Source: Hemicordylus capensis (taxonomy: Eukaryota; Chordata; Lepidosauria; Squamata; Cordylidae). From it: a stretch of DNA of 64,000 nt. This document shows positions 11,410 through 24,230 of the stretch, one piece after another. The stretch's first letter is position 1, and each line of letters begins with the position of its first letter. The stretch spans positions 423,982,687 to 424,046,686 of the forward strand of contig NC_069658.1 of the NCBI RefSeq assembly GCF_027244095.1. The letters are read 5' to 3'. The translations under genes and the position numbers were made by a program. The notes below the pieces were generated by a model. That model had not been told where the DNA came from, did no database searches, and was given only the letters and a program-made list of their open reading frames with translations.

Positions 11410-13650
11410 CAATACATTATTATTCCTTCTCTCTCCCCGCTCACCACAAGCAGACCTCACATGCATTTTCTGGGCTGGCTGCCCCAAGTTCCTCTGCTCC
11501 CCAATTCAGCAAGATCTGGACAGTAAGATCCTCTTGTCCCACTACAGGATTGGTCTCTGGGTTAACCCCAGGCACTGGTTGTTCCTTTTCCATGGCATCA
11601 CTGGTACTGGAGAGCGATGCAAGTGGCTGGTCCTCAGTGAGGTTTGGTGGGTCTGAGAGCGGGGCTTCTGGATCCCTAGGTGCCATCTCATTAGAGTTTG
11701 CTTGAGCCTGGCTGCATGTGACCACATTGACACAAGCAGGACGGGCAACCTGGTTGCTCAGGTCATTTCCAATCAAAACAGGAGTTTGTAAATCCTTCTG
11801 CACAGTAACTGTCCAGGGACCCTCCCAGTCCCGGTACTTTAGGCAAATATTGACAAACAGGAGGTGCACCACTGCACTTTCAAAGGATTTAACTGCCCAA
11901 CTTCTCTCAGGCACAATCATCTTTGGAATACAACACCTGGGGCTTTTTAGTTTAGAAAAACGACGACTGCGGGGAGACCTGATAAAGGTCTATGAAATCA
12001 TGCATGGTTTGGAGAAATTGGAGAGAGAGAAATTCTTTTTCCTCTCACACAGCACTAGAACCAGTGGTCACTCCATGCAATTGATTGCCAGGAGGTCTAG
12101 GACTAACAAACGGAAGTACTTTTTCACACAACGTGTGATCCACTTGTGGAACTCTCTGCCACAGGATGTGGTGACAGCTAAAAACCTGGATGGCTTTAAG
12201 AGGGGTTTGGATAACTTCATGGAGGAGAGGTCCATCAATGGCTGCTAGTCGGAGGGCTATAGGCCACCTCCAGTCTCAAAGGCAGGATGGCTCTGAGAAC
12301 CAGTTGCAGGGGAGTAATGGCAGGAAAGAGGGCATGCCCTCAACTCCTGTCTGTGGCTTCTGGTAGCATCTGGTGGGCCACTGTGAGAAACAGGATGCTG
12401 GACTAGATGGGCTTCCTTGGGCCTGATCCAGCAGTGCTGTTCTTATGTTCGTATGTCTTACAAGGCTTTCATGCATGGAGGTAATGTCAGTGCCAGAGTC
12501 TCTCTCCCTTTCCATCTTCCCTTTTATAATTATGCTTTCCTGTTGCTCAGCAGGAATGGCCTTTGAATCTGTGATGTGAACACCCACACGGAAGTCTTGT
12601 TGTGGGGTTGTTCAATTCATTTGAGGTCGGGGCAGCTTCTGGGGCCTGGCTAGCCGATGGGGTGGCTTGCTCAGGAAGGGCCCCAGCGGGGATCTGCACC
12701 TTACTGAATCCTCCAAACTGACTCCTAATACCCTGACTAAAACTGTACAGAAATCACATTCATCTGTGTGTTTATTTACTCTTTTCCACTGTTTCTGTGC
12801 TACCTGGTTCTGGCTCTCAGTCAGCTTCTAGCAAAGTTCTTGCAAAACAATTCAATTTCGATCCCACCCGCTGCCAGCCAATTGTGACAAAACAGGGGTG
12901 ACTCTATGCTTTTCCTGGGCTCTGATCCCAAATCTAGGAGCACGCCACTCCTTTAAGGCAGGCTGCCACCAGTTGAAGACTGATCTAAGCCACTGACCAG
13001 ACTTAGACACGGCTTCAACAACCTCGAACTGTCCGGCTTGGGACTTACATAGCCAGAGTCCAGACAACCCAGCACTAGACAACAAGATAGTATTCTGAAA
13101 ACACAACAGTAGCGAATGACCTTACGAGGCACCTGGGGAAGAGTTTTGCAAGTAACCCTCCAGAACCTGTTAAATCAGACTGAAGTCACTTCTAAGTATC
13201 TGACTGAACTTTATTAAGAAACAAGGGTTGCACACAGAATAAGGAATTGGGAGAAAGTAGGTTGAAATTGGAAGTAAAGAAATACACACAGGAATTCAAA
13301 AGAAAATACAAAAAGCATTTACTAACTGACTAGCACTGAGCTTTACCTTAATCTATAAGTAGGCAGGTCCTTGGCTGAGAGACAGCTTCTCCCAGTGGAA
13401 CATCTATTTGCAAATGAAAAAGGGTGAACAACACTGGCCAGGCTTTAAAGCCAGAGGGAGGGAGCAAGCTCACACCTTTCCTAGTTCAAAGAGTATTCTA
13501 ATTTCCTCCCCTCTGGGGGGTGAGATGCAAAGTGGCCCTATCTCCGGTGCCAGAAAAAAATCTGGGACTTGGTGAAGGGAGGGTCTGTTAGACCTTGTGG
13601 AGTGAGATGATGGAGGTCTGCTTGGTTCTGTTTGACCCCATTAACCCTTG
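11410..13650 (-). mobile_element. Ty3/gypsy-type LTR retrotransposon fossil (leader, protease part)
   Basis: On the minus strand a retropepsin-like active-site segment (DSGT, about 12500-12471) and a TPVLIGNDL segment typical of gypsy-like protease regions are recognisable. Sequence around 12.86-12.9 kb resembles the leader just inside an LTR, and the stretch up to about 13.65 kb is probably LTR. The copy is broken in several places and old. A CR1 LINE is inserted in it at about 11.93-12.46 kb, and the whole sits inside a hAT element. Exact ends are uncertain. Confidence 0.55.
11925..12457 (+). mobile_element. CR1-like LINE 3' end
   Basis: It encodes the end of a CR1-type reverse transcriptase frame: KYFFTQRVIHLWNSLPQD followed by FKRGLDNFME. 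Then comes the 3' UTR ending CTGGACTAGATGGG and TGATCCAGCAGTGCTGTTC. It is 5'-truncated and inserted into the gypsy-type fossil. Confidence 0.85.
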
Positions 13651-14166
13651 ATGCCCCTTGTCAAGGCCAATATGGCCAATGGCTTGAGCCAGCCCTGCTC
13701 GCAGCCCCTCAGAATGAGGGAGATAATGAAGAAAACAGGGAGGGGTGGAGATTGGGGGGGACCTCAGGAGCTGAGGCGGGCGGGGGCAGGGTTATTTAAG
13801 CCCTTTTGCTCAATTATAGCTATACCCCTGGAGGTAAAGCTTGAGGAGCAATGTCTCCTCGCTTAATTTTTTTTTGGTGGGGGGAGGATAAGTAGGGGAG
13901 GAAAATATAGGGTTTTAGGTTAAGCATTTGATGATTTCTGCTCCCTCATTTTAATGAACTCAGCGGGAGGTCAGTGAAACAAGGGAGGAATTCCTAAAAT
14001 GCTCAGGGGAGAAATTGTACCCTGTCTAAGGGTGCTCTTAGTGTGACAATTGGCATCGAAAAACTGACCCATCAGGGTTTTATGGGTAAGAAGTTTAGAG
14101 ACATCATGATTCAGGCGTTCTTGGTAGTCCTGTCTTCGGCACACAGATGCATGCGCTGGCTGTGGT

Positions 14167-14459
14167 TAGGAACATAGGAACATAGGAAGCTGCCATATAC
14201 TGAGTCAGACCCTTGGTCCATCTAGCTCAGTATTGTCTTCACAGACTGGCAGCGGCTTCTCCAAGGTTGCAGGCAGGAATCTCTCTCAGCCCTGTCTTGG
14301 AGATGCTGCCAGGAAGGGAACTTGGGACCTTCTGCTTTTCCTAGAGCAGCTCCATTATCTTACAGTGCTCACACATCAAGTCTCCCATTCATATGCAACT
14401 GGGTGAACTCTGCTTAGCTAAGGGGATAAGTCATGCTTGCTACCACAAGACCAGCTCTT
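14167..14459 (-). repeat. 5S rRNA-headed SINE (short subtype)
   Basis: On the minus strand the head GAGCTGGTCTTGTGGTAGCA is followed by TTAGCTAAGCAGAGTTCACC and ATGAATGGGAGACTTGATG. The latter resemble the 5S rRNA segment AGCTAAGCAGGGTC...GGATGGGAGACC. The tail carries GGTCTGACTCAGTATATGGC and ends in a repeated CCTATGTT. It is one of several copies in the window. Confidence 0.85.
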
Positions 14460-14478
14460 CTTTTTGGTTATTCAGGGG

Positions 14479-14854
14479 AAGGGGTGTAACTATAATAGAG
14501 CAAGGGGAGATAGTTGTCTGGGGGTTCATTGCCTTGAGGAGCCCCCCAGAGGTGTCACATGACTGACTCCCCCAACCGTGCACCTGCCCGGGCTTCCTTC
14601 AGTTGTATTCATCCTCCAGAATTGATGTGAATGTTAAGACCTGGAGCTACCAGAACAGCATGTCTTTCTCTAGTACCATTAAATGACCTGCATAGTCCAC
14701 AATTTACAAAACCTTATAAAAATAATTTAGGATGATTTTCTATTAACTATTCAGCCTCATTTAAGATTTCTTTACTTCATGAGCTGAGCTTCAGTGGTGG
14801 GGGCTCATTTTAAAACCTTGTCTCTGGGCCCACTACAACCTTGCTATACCCCTT
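14479..14854. mobile_element. Non-autonomous hAT element, 376 bp
   Basis: The termini AAGGGGTGTA and TATACCCCTT are inverted repeats. The flanking 8-bp duplication TTCAGGGG is perfect (14471-14478 and 14855-14862). The interior matches the element at 57627-58053 over most of its length. Confidence 0.9.
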
Positions 14855-14862
14855 TTCAGGGG

Positions 14863-15237
14863 TGACTCAAAGGTGCTCTGTGCATGGTCAGAGGCACTTT
14901 TTTCCTGTTAATGAATTGTTCCCCCACCCCAAGGACTGAGCATTGAAAATAAGTTCTGAGCTAAATACCATGGTGAGCCCCAGGTCAAATTAAACCCTTG
15001 AATCCATCAAGTCTATTATTAAGAATAGGTGCTTTGCTGTCAGCAGCATAGCATTTTGTTATAATTGCCTCAACAATCTCTTTTTAATCTCTGCAGCTCA
15101 TCCATCAGTAGAATGAGATCTGGGGATAAAGCTAGGATATGCACCACCAGATTCAAGCCATTTTTAATAAACGTTCTGCTTGCACCCTTGACTGGTGTAT
15201 ATAAATCTCGGTTGTCATTTTTTTAAAAGAACCCTGC

Positions 15238-15270
<33 letters not shown>

Positions 15271-16216
15271 CACACACACACCTCTTGCAAATAGCATGCC
15301 TTTAATAAAATCTTGCCCATTCGTGCTCTGAACAGAAGGGATTTTTGCCATCTGTTGAGCTCCAGACACAAAGATTGACATGGTTATTATTGCTGAGACA
15401 GAAATGTTCTCTCTTTGCCCTTATCTTTTCTGTATCTTCTTGCCAGGAAAAAAATTACAAGGGATCCGTTATTGCCGAAATATATCTTATTTAATGCTCC
15501 TTGCCTCAAATCAGCAGCAATCGTGAGAAATTGCAAGGTCAGGGAGAGTGGAAAGCAAGATGAAAAGAGGCATTTGTGATAATGGAGACTTGTGTTGAAG
15601 AGGCAAAGTCCAGACTGTTTTGGCACAATGTTTATTAAGAGCCCTGCACTTCCAGTGCCCCGAGGATACAAAGGGGGAACTGATTTCTCCTGCTCTGAAG
15701 AAGCAACTCAGAATGGCTCAAGTGATATAGGCTGTCGGGGCTGCTCCCCCGCCCCCCCTTTTTTTAAAGCTACCATCAAGGGGGAAAACAAAGAAAGAAA
15801 CTAGCAGAAATAACCCAGCAGAAAAACATGCCAAAGGTTGACACAATTGGAGACCTTTAGCTATGGAAACTTGGAGATCTTTAGCTATGCAAATATTATT
15901 GGCATCATTAATATGTCTGAACATGAGGCCTGAAGAGTAAACAATGGGAGACCAACAAGAAGCACAAGGTGGTGGTGAAACTGGGCACCTCTCCACTTAA
16001 GAATCATCAGGAAGTTGAGTCAGGAAGCTCCACTTTGACTAGCTCAGCGTTTGTAAAATATGCCACCTAGGTAGATGATGGAGAAGGAATCAGAAGAGGA
16101 AAAAGGTTGAACCAGCCAGGCTACAGTGATGTCTTCCAGTGGTGGTTTAGCTGTTTTACTGAGGGACTCCTAATCTATGCATTGATTCTGCAACCTTCAG
16201 TGAGTGGGGTGAGGGA
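14863..16216. other. Intergenic, (AC)n microsatellite
   Basis: A CA-dinucleotide run lies at about 15240-15282. No exon, RNA gene or named repeat was recognised in the rest. Confidence 0.6.
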
Positions 16217-16370
16217 GGTTCTGTGGGAGGAAACAAAATGGGGCATGTCTAGTCATGCCCTCCTTTTTGTTTCCTCCCACAGAACCCGGGGAGAAGGAAT
16301 AATAAATGAGTCTATAATATAGACTCTATACTATGGACTCAGACTTGTTTACTATTCATTCCTTCTCCCC
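16217..16370. repeat. Two adjacent hairpins
   Basis: Hairpin one (16217-16286) pairs GGTTCTGTGGGAGGAAACAA with its reverse complement, with 22 bases identical at the base of the stem. Hairpin two (16288-16370) begins GGGGAGAAGGAAT and ends with its complement, and contains the perfect palindrome AGTCTATAATATAGACT. Only one base separates them. It could be a foldback element or a structured transposon end. Confidence 0.75.
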
Positions 16371-18289
16371 AGGGAAAACTGAGAAGTATAGTTCCATGAT
16401 GGGGACTAGAGATCATTGACAGGAAAGACTCCTTATCACCATTACATAACAATTCCCAGAATCCTTTGGTAAATGTCATAAACCCCTAAAGCCATATAAA
16501 ACCATGGTAAAGTTGTTTGCCCTGACATCATCATCATCATCATCATCATCGTTATTTTGTATGCTAGCCAGACCTGCCAACTGCTCCCTTAAGAGAGACA
16601 TCAGTCTCAATCTCCACCCTCTCCAGCTCCAGTTTTGAGGGAGGAGAGAGGCAGAGATGTCCTCTCTCTGAAGGGAGCCTCCCTCAGATGACGGTCTTGC
16701 TGCATCTCTCCTGCCGCTGGTTGTAATAATGCAAATTGCACTTCAAAAATACATAGGGCAATTAAAGGTTAAAGAGTCAGAGCAGAACCAGCCAAGGACA
16801 GCCCCTTCCTTTCTCCCACCCCTAATCTACACCTGGAGGTTTCCAAAGGTGAGCAATTGCCAGTCCAATGAGCTGGATTCTATCCACTGCATTCCATCTT
16901 GTCAATATACAGAATGGCTGCGTCTATCCCCTGTGAAGAGACTGAACCTCAGGCCTTGTCATTGTCATTGTTCTTGGGGAGGTTGTGGACAGAGCAGGCA
17001 TTCAGGGTCAGGCTCTTCTGGTATTCACACTCTGCTTCACTCTCATTGTACCCCTTGAGGATAGTGATTCGCTTTGCTATGCTCCTGGGTTGGGGACACA
17101 GGAGAGAGTTGTATAGCAGAGTAGCTACAATGGTACCAGCCAGTGGCGCGATCCAGAAGGTCTGTGGAGACAGAAATCAAGCCTTGGTAATAGCTAGGTA
17201 GCGCCACTCTCTTGCCAGGCTAAGGTTTTGCCAGAACACTTGCCTGTCCTCACGATACACTTCTGAGAGGCTACTTGCAGCAAGGGCCTGGCTTTGATTG
17301 GTTTCTTCTATAGCCCTTTTCATCCCACTTCTTTCAGATGAGAGGCCATTTTTTCTCTCAGCCAGTGGTTAGCAAAGTTCCCCATGATCAGAGCTGGCCC
17401 GAAGGATCTCGCTGGGTTCATGGAGCAGCCGGTATAGTAGATCTAGGAAAGTACAAAGAGGCGGGTAAGATGAGTAGGGGAACTGAGCTGTTTTCACTGC
17501 ATGCAATTCATTTTGTTTTGCTTGGTAATTTTCTGTCCCAGTTGTGCAGGGAGAATGATACAGCCAAGCTTCTGATTTGTTTCTGATACTATGAAATATC
17601 CCTCACAATCGATGCATTCTGTTGCAGCTCCCAGCAGGGTAAGTAGTAGGCGGACATCCTTCTGCTCCTATATCAGGTGCTCACCAAATGCCCACACCCT
17701 CCGTGACTTGGCATAGCCTCGATTCCCCACTTCACTCAATTCACTTGACTACTGTATACTGTTATGGCACTTCTCCTCTTCGCCCAGTACTCTCCTCCTC
17801 TGCCTACAGGGCCACTTTTAGGAACAGTAATGGGAAACTCTCCTCTCAGTCTCAAGAGTACCCCAGTAATAGCCCCACATCTCCTGAACAGCCAACATCC
17901 TTTCTAGGGAGACTAGAGTGAAGCTCGCAGTTTGTGGTGTGGAATTTTTCAAGACTTGTCAGGGGCGAAGGCTGATCCCTTAGGCGACAGGGAGCATGGG
18001 AAGTCCATGTATGGTGGGGAACTGTAACAAGAGAGATGCAATAGAAGTGGGATGCTCATTTTGTTAAGCAAGACCATACTTAGAGCCTGCCCTGTGGCAG
18101 ATTGCAAACAAGTGCCTTTTGCTTTCCTAAATGGCTCTTTGGACCAGTTTATACAAGCAACAAAGCTTCTCTGAGACTGTTACACTTCTGGTTGCAGCTG
18201 TAGTGTTCTGTATTTGAGTGTTTCCTGCCAGAAGACTTGGTTTTGGGGGTGGGGGTGGGGAGCTTCTTCTTCTTCTAAATCAGTTTCAT

Positions 18290-18965
18290 ATGCATATTGG
18301 GTTCAATTCATAGCCCTAAAGGCCTTGGGACCAGGATACTTAAGGGAATGCTACTTGAGCCTGTCCACACAGATCATCTAAGGAGATCATCTAAGGAGCT
18401 CTGCTGCTACTGCTAGTGCTGCTGCTGCGACAATCTGGGGTGCTGTTTGCAGATAAACATGGAAGGGCCTTCTCTGTTGCTATGCCTAGACTGGTAAATT
18501 CTCTCCCCCGCCCCACGCCAATATCTGTTTGACCCCCTCACGGATTATGTTTCATCATAGCTGAAGAGTTGACCTTATTCTGGCAGGCTTCTGGTCTGAC
18601 TACTACTTGATTTTATTAATTATATTGATAAAATAATTAACATAATTATTATAGAATTAATATAATCTGCTGGGGTGACTGTAAAGTCACCCAATAAGTT
18701 ACAGGGCTAAGTGGGGATCAGAACCTGAGTCTCCACAGCCCTCGTCTGCTATGCTAATTGCTACACTGCAATGATCTTTCATATCATCAGCTCATGTGCT
18801 GTGTTTTTTTTAAATAACATTTTCAATCTGCTGTGGTTTTTATTTGTGATTATTTGTTTGTTTTGGTTTCCATTGGAGTGTTTTTAAATGTAGCTAAGCC
18901 TCTTTGGGCATTCAGATTTTGATATGGAAAGCTGAGGTATAAATATTTAAATAAATAAAATACTG
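18290..18965 (+). mobile_element. L2-like LINE 3' end (in intron 2 of the aquaporin pseudogene)
   Basis: The degraded frame near 18315 contains KALGPGYLRE-like coding sequence, typical of the end of L2-type LINEs. The 3' end finishes with TGAGGTATAAATATTTAAATAAATAAA. The copy is old. Confidence 0.6.
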
Positions 18966-18982
18966 CTTTATGATAGTAACCG

Positions 18983-19205
18983 TCTATCAGTGGCTACTAG
19001 TCGGAGGGCTATAGCCCACCTCCAGCCTCAGAGGCAGGAGGTCTCTGAATACCAGCTGCAGGGTAGTAACAGCAGGAGAGAGGGCATGCCCTCAACTCAT
19101 GCCTGTGAGCTTCCAGCGGCATCTGGTGGGCCGCTATGTGAAACTGGATGCTGGTCTAGATGGGCCTTGGGCCTGATCCAGCAGGGCTGCTCTTATGATT
19201 GCATT
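18983..19205 (+). repeat. CR1 LINE 3'-end fragment
   Basis: It reads TATCAGTGGCTACTAGTCGG, GGGCTATAGCCCACCTCCAG and CTGATCCAGCAGGGCTGCTC, the same 3' UTR as the CR1 copy at 11.9-12.46 kb. Confidence 0.8.
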
Positions 19206-19631
19206 AAGGCTTCCCTTATTCCAACTGGTGCATGAAAGGGAAAGATCCCTGCTTTTCTATTCAGCAATGATAATAAACTCTGACTGAGACCCACTCAAGA
19301 CAATGCTGGTTAGGCTTCATAATGTGAATTCTGCAAAGGCATCTTGGACTCTGTTTTTCCTTTGGGCTAGAAACTTGAGAGAGATTTGATCTTTGGTTGG
19401 GGCAGACTGGACTTCCTATTGTATTGCAAACCTGTCTGAAAACATTTGGAAGAAGTGCCACAGGAAAAGAAGTAACAATACAGAGGATGGGTGGAAGGGG
19501 CAAAGGATACTACATACATATAGGGGTGATCCAGCCAAGAGCACTCATAGATAATTGGATCTGAACTGGGCCCAAACAATTTGAGAACTTTCAGTTTGAT
19601 CTGTTTTGATCACTTTATGGCAGCAAATCAC

Positions 19632-19990
19632 AACATATGAAACTGCCTTATACTGAGTCCAGCCATTGGCCAACCAACCAGCTCAGTGCTGCCTACTCTG
19701 TCTGGCAGAGGTTCCCCCAGGTTTTGAGCAGAATTCTTTCTAAGCCCAGGTACCTGACATACATTAATTAAGAACATAAGAGTAGCCCTGCTGGATCAGG
19801 CTCAAGGCCCATCTAGTCCAGCATCATGTTTCACACAGTGGCCCACCAGATGCCTCTGAGAAGCCCACAGACCGGGGGTGAGGGCTTGCCCCCTCTCCTG
19901 CTGTTGCACCCCAGAGATGCTGGGACTTGAATCTGTGGCCTACTTAATACAAAGTAGGTGTCATCTACCAATGAGTGATGGCCCCTCCGC
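19632..19990 (-). repeat. tRNA-head SINE carrying a nested CR1 3' fragment
   Basis: The SINE tail (ACTGCCTTATACTGAGTCCA) and tRNA-like head (near TTGAATCTGTGGCC) are separated by a CR1 3'-end fragment at about 19771-19908 in the same orientation (minus). The CR1 is recognised by GAGTAGCCCTGCTGGATCAG. Confidence 0.65.
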
Positions 19991-21403
19991 TAGCCAGAGC
20001 ATGAATTGCCACCCAATTTCACCTTAATCATAATTCTGAGGTAAATTTCTAGGTTTCTGCTCATCACTGTAATTTCAAAGGAAGCACAGAGAGTTTTGGT
20101 AAGGCTAGACATTTTTTCCTGGGTGGTCAGCATATCCTAAGCTGGGACCCACTGCAGACCTTTTGCTATGGGTGTCATCTCCCTCTCACCTTCACCAAAT
20201 ACCTGATGTTGTTGGGAATCTGGGATTGGTGAAGAGGCTCTCCACACAGTGAACCACACTGATGAGAGCTGAGATTGGAGTGGCAACTTAACTTTGTGGA
20301 ATTCAAAACATCTGAGGAATGTTGAGGGAAGAAAAAAGAACTTTGATGCCACCAGTGGGTTTCCTCAAGATGATCTGGCACATTCCTATGACAACTCAAA
20401 CCCACCCCTAAGAAGTGTCCTGTGATGACTGACATGCCATTGGACAGTGCTGGGAAGTCCACATCATCACTCCTGTGGTGGCTATCGGTTGAGGCAAAGA
20501 CTCACAATACCAGCTGGAGGGTGAGAAGGAGCTCGATGGTCACAGCCTGCCCTGCTGATGTGTTGTTCAGGAGCTGGAAAACAGGGGTGCATTCGGAAGA
20601 AATGCACCACCACGGCCTTAGCCATTAGAGAGTGTGCACTTCCCCCAGAGTGACTCCAGAGGCTTTTGTGTGGCGCACATATGATGAGTTAGCATGGTGA
20701 CCCTCTCCTGTGGACATAGCTGCACCCATGCGGGATGTACTGTCTGGATTGTGCCTGAAGTTTTAAAAAATATCCCTCAAAATGGAATTTTACATATTGC
20801 ATTTTTAATCTTGCCAAAATATGAATCCATATGACATGTTTCACCCCAGAAGGAAGACAGTTAAGCAAGCAAGAAAGAAAGAGAAAGAAAGAAAAAAGAA
20901 AAGAAAGAGAGGGAGAGACTCTCTATTATGGCGGGTAAGCAAGCCTGTTCCTTTCCTCCTCCTCCTGCTTTGGCAACACTTAGATCGCTTGTAATTGTCA
21001 ACAAAACCTATTTGGATGGGATTGGATTGGATTGTGGCGGGGAATGGCTTACAAGAGCAGGGAATGGGAGGCATAGAAGCAGCCTTGCATAACTGAACAA
21101 GAAGGCATCAGGATATGTCTGCTCAGCAAAAGCTGGGATTAGTGAGAGAGCTCAGACAAAAATACACCAAAGATTTCAGTCAGAGGTCATGGGCAGTTTG
21201 TACACAGACTGAGAAGCATCCTTGCACTTGGACCCTTTCTGGCTTCTTGGTGAAAAAATGAACGAAGCAGTGGGGCAAAATATTCAGTTCTTATATTAGA
21301 TTTGCCTCCTCCTGGCAGATCCCCTGGACAGGTTGAGAATGCAGTGTCTCATAACAAACTCCCAGAAAGGCAAGGCAGTGCTTCTAGATAAGAGAAGAGA
21401 CTA

Positions 21404-21663
21404 ATAATAATAATAAATGAGGAGGAGGAGGAGGAGAAAGAACATATCATCATCACCACCACCACCACCACCACCACCATCATCATCATCAACAACAACA
21501 ACTGGTTGACATGTTTACAAACTTCAGCTGTTGGGCTGGATCTGTTCCCAAGGACTTAAGATGAGCCAGGGTTTACCTCTGTGCCCAAACCTGTTTTTAA
21601 AGCACAGATGAAGTCCTAGAACACCACCATCACCACCACCACCACCACTAATAATAATAATGT
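21404..21663. repeat. Trinucleotide-rich stretch (AAT, GAG, ACC/ATC)
   Basis: AAT, GAG, CAC/CAT and AAC runs lie at 21404-21502, and further CAC and AAT runs at about 21620-21662. This is simple sequence in intron 2 of the aquaporin pseudogene region. Confidence 0.85.
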
Positions 21664-21732
21664 CAAAAGATTCTTGATATTTGATCAAGAAATAAATTGG
21701 AAAATAAATTAGAAACTGACCACCTTTCCCCA

Positions 21733-22012
21733 CTTATTTGTTTGTTTGCTTATAACATTTATATTCAGTTTTCCCTTCCTACAGGAGGTGCCCAACATGA
21801 CGAATATAAAACAAAAAGCATATTTATTATCCCATCCTTCCTCCAAAAAGCTCAAGGTGGCTCACATGGTTTCTCCCTCTCCTTTTATCCTCACAACAAT
21901 CCTGTGAGGTAGGTTAGCCTGGCCCAAGGTAACCAGTGAACTTCATGACTGAGTAGGGGTTTGAATGCAGGTCTTCAAGGTCGAACACCTTAACCACTAC
22001 GCCACACAAATA
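21733..22012 (-). repeat. tRNA-derived SINE, Sauria-like, aged
   Basis: On the minus strand the head GTGTGGCGTAGTGGTTAAGG is a tRNA A box. The body then includes CTACCTCACAGGATTGTTGT. The tail at the left end is a T/G-rich repeat. Confidence 0.7.
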
Positions 22013-23919
22013 AAGTACAAATATTTTAAAATAAAATAAAATAATTTGGAGCAGGCAGGCAATAGAGTGGCAATTGTTTCTGTTTCCCAGTTGTTTTAAG
22101 CCAGTAGAACTGCAAGTAAACAGGCCTCATGTTAGCAAGCAGCACCCTTGGGCAGATTTAGGGGCCCAGTGCCCCAGCAGGACCCACTGCTCATATCTGC
22201 TCTGGGCCCCCATTTTTCTGGCAGTCTCCTTGGTGTTGGGTGGTTTCCCACCACTCACTTTTCTTACTTTCTGAACATTCATTTTCCTATGGCAAGTAGG
22301 CAGCAGAAGTGTAGCTTTTGGTAGTCACTGTTCACCGGCTTGGTTTCCCCACAGTGCCTGCTGCACTGTGGACATTGTGGACACTGCGTATTGAGGGCAT
22401 TGGGGAAACTGATATGGCAGTCAGCAGCCACTGAGAACTCCACTTCCACTGCCGTAGTACAATACAAGTAAAGTGCAAAATAAGAAGTCAAAATGAAAGG
22501 GCAGGCGGACACAGCCCAGCATCAAGAGGTGTGGTGATGGAGGAGAGAATGAAAGACAGATCCATTGCCACTCTACAGTTCTTAGGCAGTCCCACCGATA
22601 GGGTAGCCAGATACATATTGCCAAAACATGCATCACCCCCGCCCCCTCGCCAAGGATAAAGAAGATAGTCCTCCCAAAAAAGAGGACAAAAAGGTGACAC
22701 AAATTTGGATAAAATTTACATTTCTTTATATGTATATATTTAAATTTAGAAACATGATAATTTTGAATTTAAATGCAACTCACTACAGAGGGGAAGTCAG
22801 AAAAAAACACTACATATCCCTTGTTGGGAATGTCCAGTGAAGGGCTCTGAGGAGTCCCACTACCCAAGTGCTGAGAGGACCTCACTCTGGTCCTTCACTC
22901 CCATCTTTCTGAGCCTCCTCCAGGTGCCTGCTCCCTCACTGGGGTCCACAGGCACTCTGGCCAGTCACCTCATCGGGTGGCACAGATGCACTTAAATTGA
23001 ACTACAGCTTCTCCATGCCCATCCCCTCCGTACATGATGTCTGTGCCTCCTTTGCCCACCCATTTGGTTCAATGTCTTTGCCTCATTTGGGATCCCTCTT
23101 TGCCAGCTGCAGTTCACTGTTGTGCCTGCGTCCAGTTCTTACCCCACCCCTGGGTGCCACCCCTTCAGAAAGCAGCTGATCACTGCCTCGCCTGCAGACA
23201 GTTCCTCCCCCACCCCATATGCTGCTGCATCAACCTCCCTGCAACCACAAACTTGGATGTGGTTCAAACTTGGATCATCTCCTGCAACCACAAACTTGGA
23301 TGGAGTTGCCAAGTCCAAAAGGGAGCTTGGTGTTGTAGCAGCCAGGTGGGAGCCTACACAAAAACAATTAAGCCAATTGCCTTTCTCCAGGATTTGTCCA
23401 GGATGGAGCTGCCCCAGTTTTATCCTGGACTAAAGAAACAATTGGACAAATCCTTGTTGAAGCTAGGACCCTGGCAGCATCAGCTCTAAGCTACAGTGTC
23501 TCATAGTGGCCACTAGAGGGTTTTGGGGTCATGGATAAAAGTGCTGGACTCCTCCCCTCTTTGTTCTTCTAGTGTTAATCTCCATTTTTGTCTCTCCAGA
23601 GATGGCTGTTTGTTTAGTCTCTCTCCCCTTTCATCCTGAAACTCAGCTTTCCATTTTTTGTAACTGTCTCCAGACCTCTTGCTTGACTGAATTCTCCCCA
23701 AACTGACTTTGCTCTGCTAATGGGAGTTGAACTGCCATTCTTCCCCTACAATCCTAGACAGCCCTTCAAATCAGAGGACTGTCCAGGATAAAAGACAACA
23801 CCTGGCCACCCTAGTAGTGATGGTCCATTGGAAGGGATCTGATACAGAGGGGACCCCTCAAACTTGGAGCAAATTTGCAGTTAAAAAACAACAAACCTCT
23901 GCCATGGCTGGCTTTGTGC
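22013..23919. other. Intronic DNA of the aquaporin pseudogene, unassigned
   Basis: No exon or clear repeat was recognised. Open frames of up to about 150 codons (for example 23034-23489) lack domains and splice support. A short direct repeat containing CAACCACAAACTTGGATG occurs near 23240-23300. Confidence 0.5.
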
Positions 23920-24230
23920 TAATTGTTTATTATTTATTAATTATTTATTTTATCAAATTTGTACACCGCCCCAAACTTTTGTCTCTGGGCGGTTAACAAT
24001 AGCATAAAACCAGTTAATAACGTATACGAAAAACTTTTTAAAAATTAACAATTTAAAAATAAACCAGATATTAAAACCCCAAAATTTTAGGAAGCTGAGA
24101 GAGCTTGAGTGAAAAGATGGGTTTTAAGGTGTTTTTTGAAAATTGCCAGAGATGAGGAGGATTGTATCTCAACAGGGAGCGCATTCCACAATCTCAGGGC
24201 AGCAAACGAGAAGACACTCTCTTAGATTGT
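23920..24230 (-). repeat. LINE 3'-end-like repeat
   Basis: On the minus strand it ends GGGCGGTGTACAAATTTGAT followed by an A/T-rich AAATAA tail, the usual form of L2-like 3' ends. No coding part is left. Confidence 0.5.

Larger units (their letters stand above)
10967..13830. mobile_element. hAT DNA transposon split by later insertions
   Basis: The left end CAGGGGTGTAGCTAGGGGAG (10967) and right end AGCTATACCCCTG (ending 13830) are inverted repeats. The flanks GAGGGAAA (10959-10966) and GAGGTAAA (13831-13838) match at 7 of 8 bases, which is a hAT-type target duplication. Sequence near the right end (GAGGGAGATAATGAAGAAAA) matches the complete short copy at 57008-57177. The middle is filled by a Ty3/gypsy fossil and a CR1. 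Confidence 0.75.

Noticed and set aside
21404-21502. CRISPR-like periodic repeats
   Set aside because: They are trinucleotide microsatellites without spacers; the DNA is eukaryotic.
23034-23489. 151-codon open frame
   Set aside because: No domain, and it lies in intronic DNA with a short direct repeat; likely chance.
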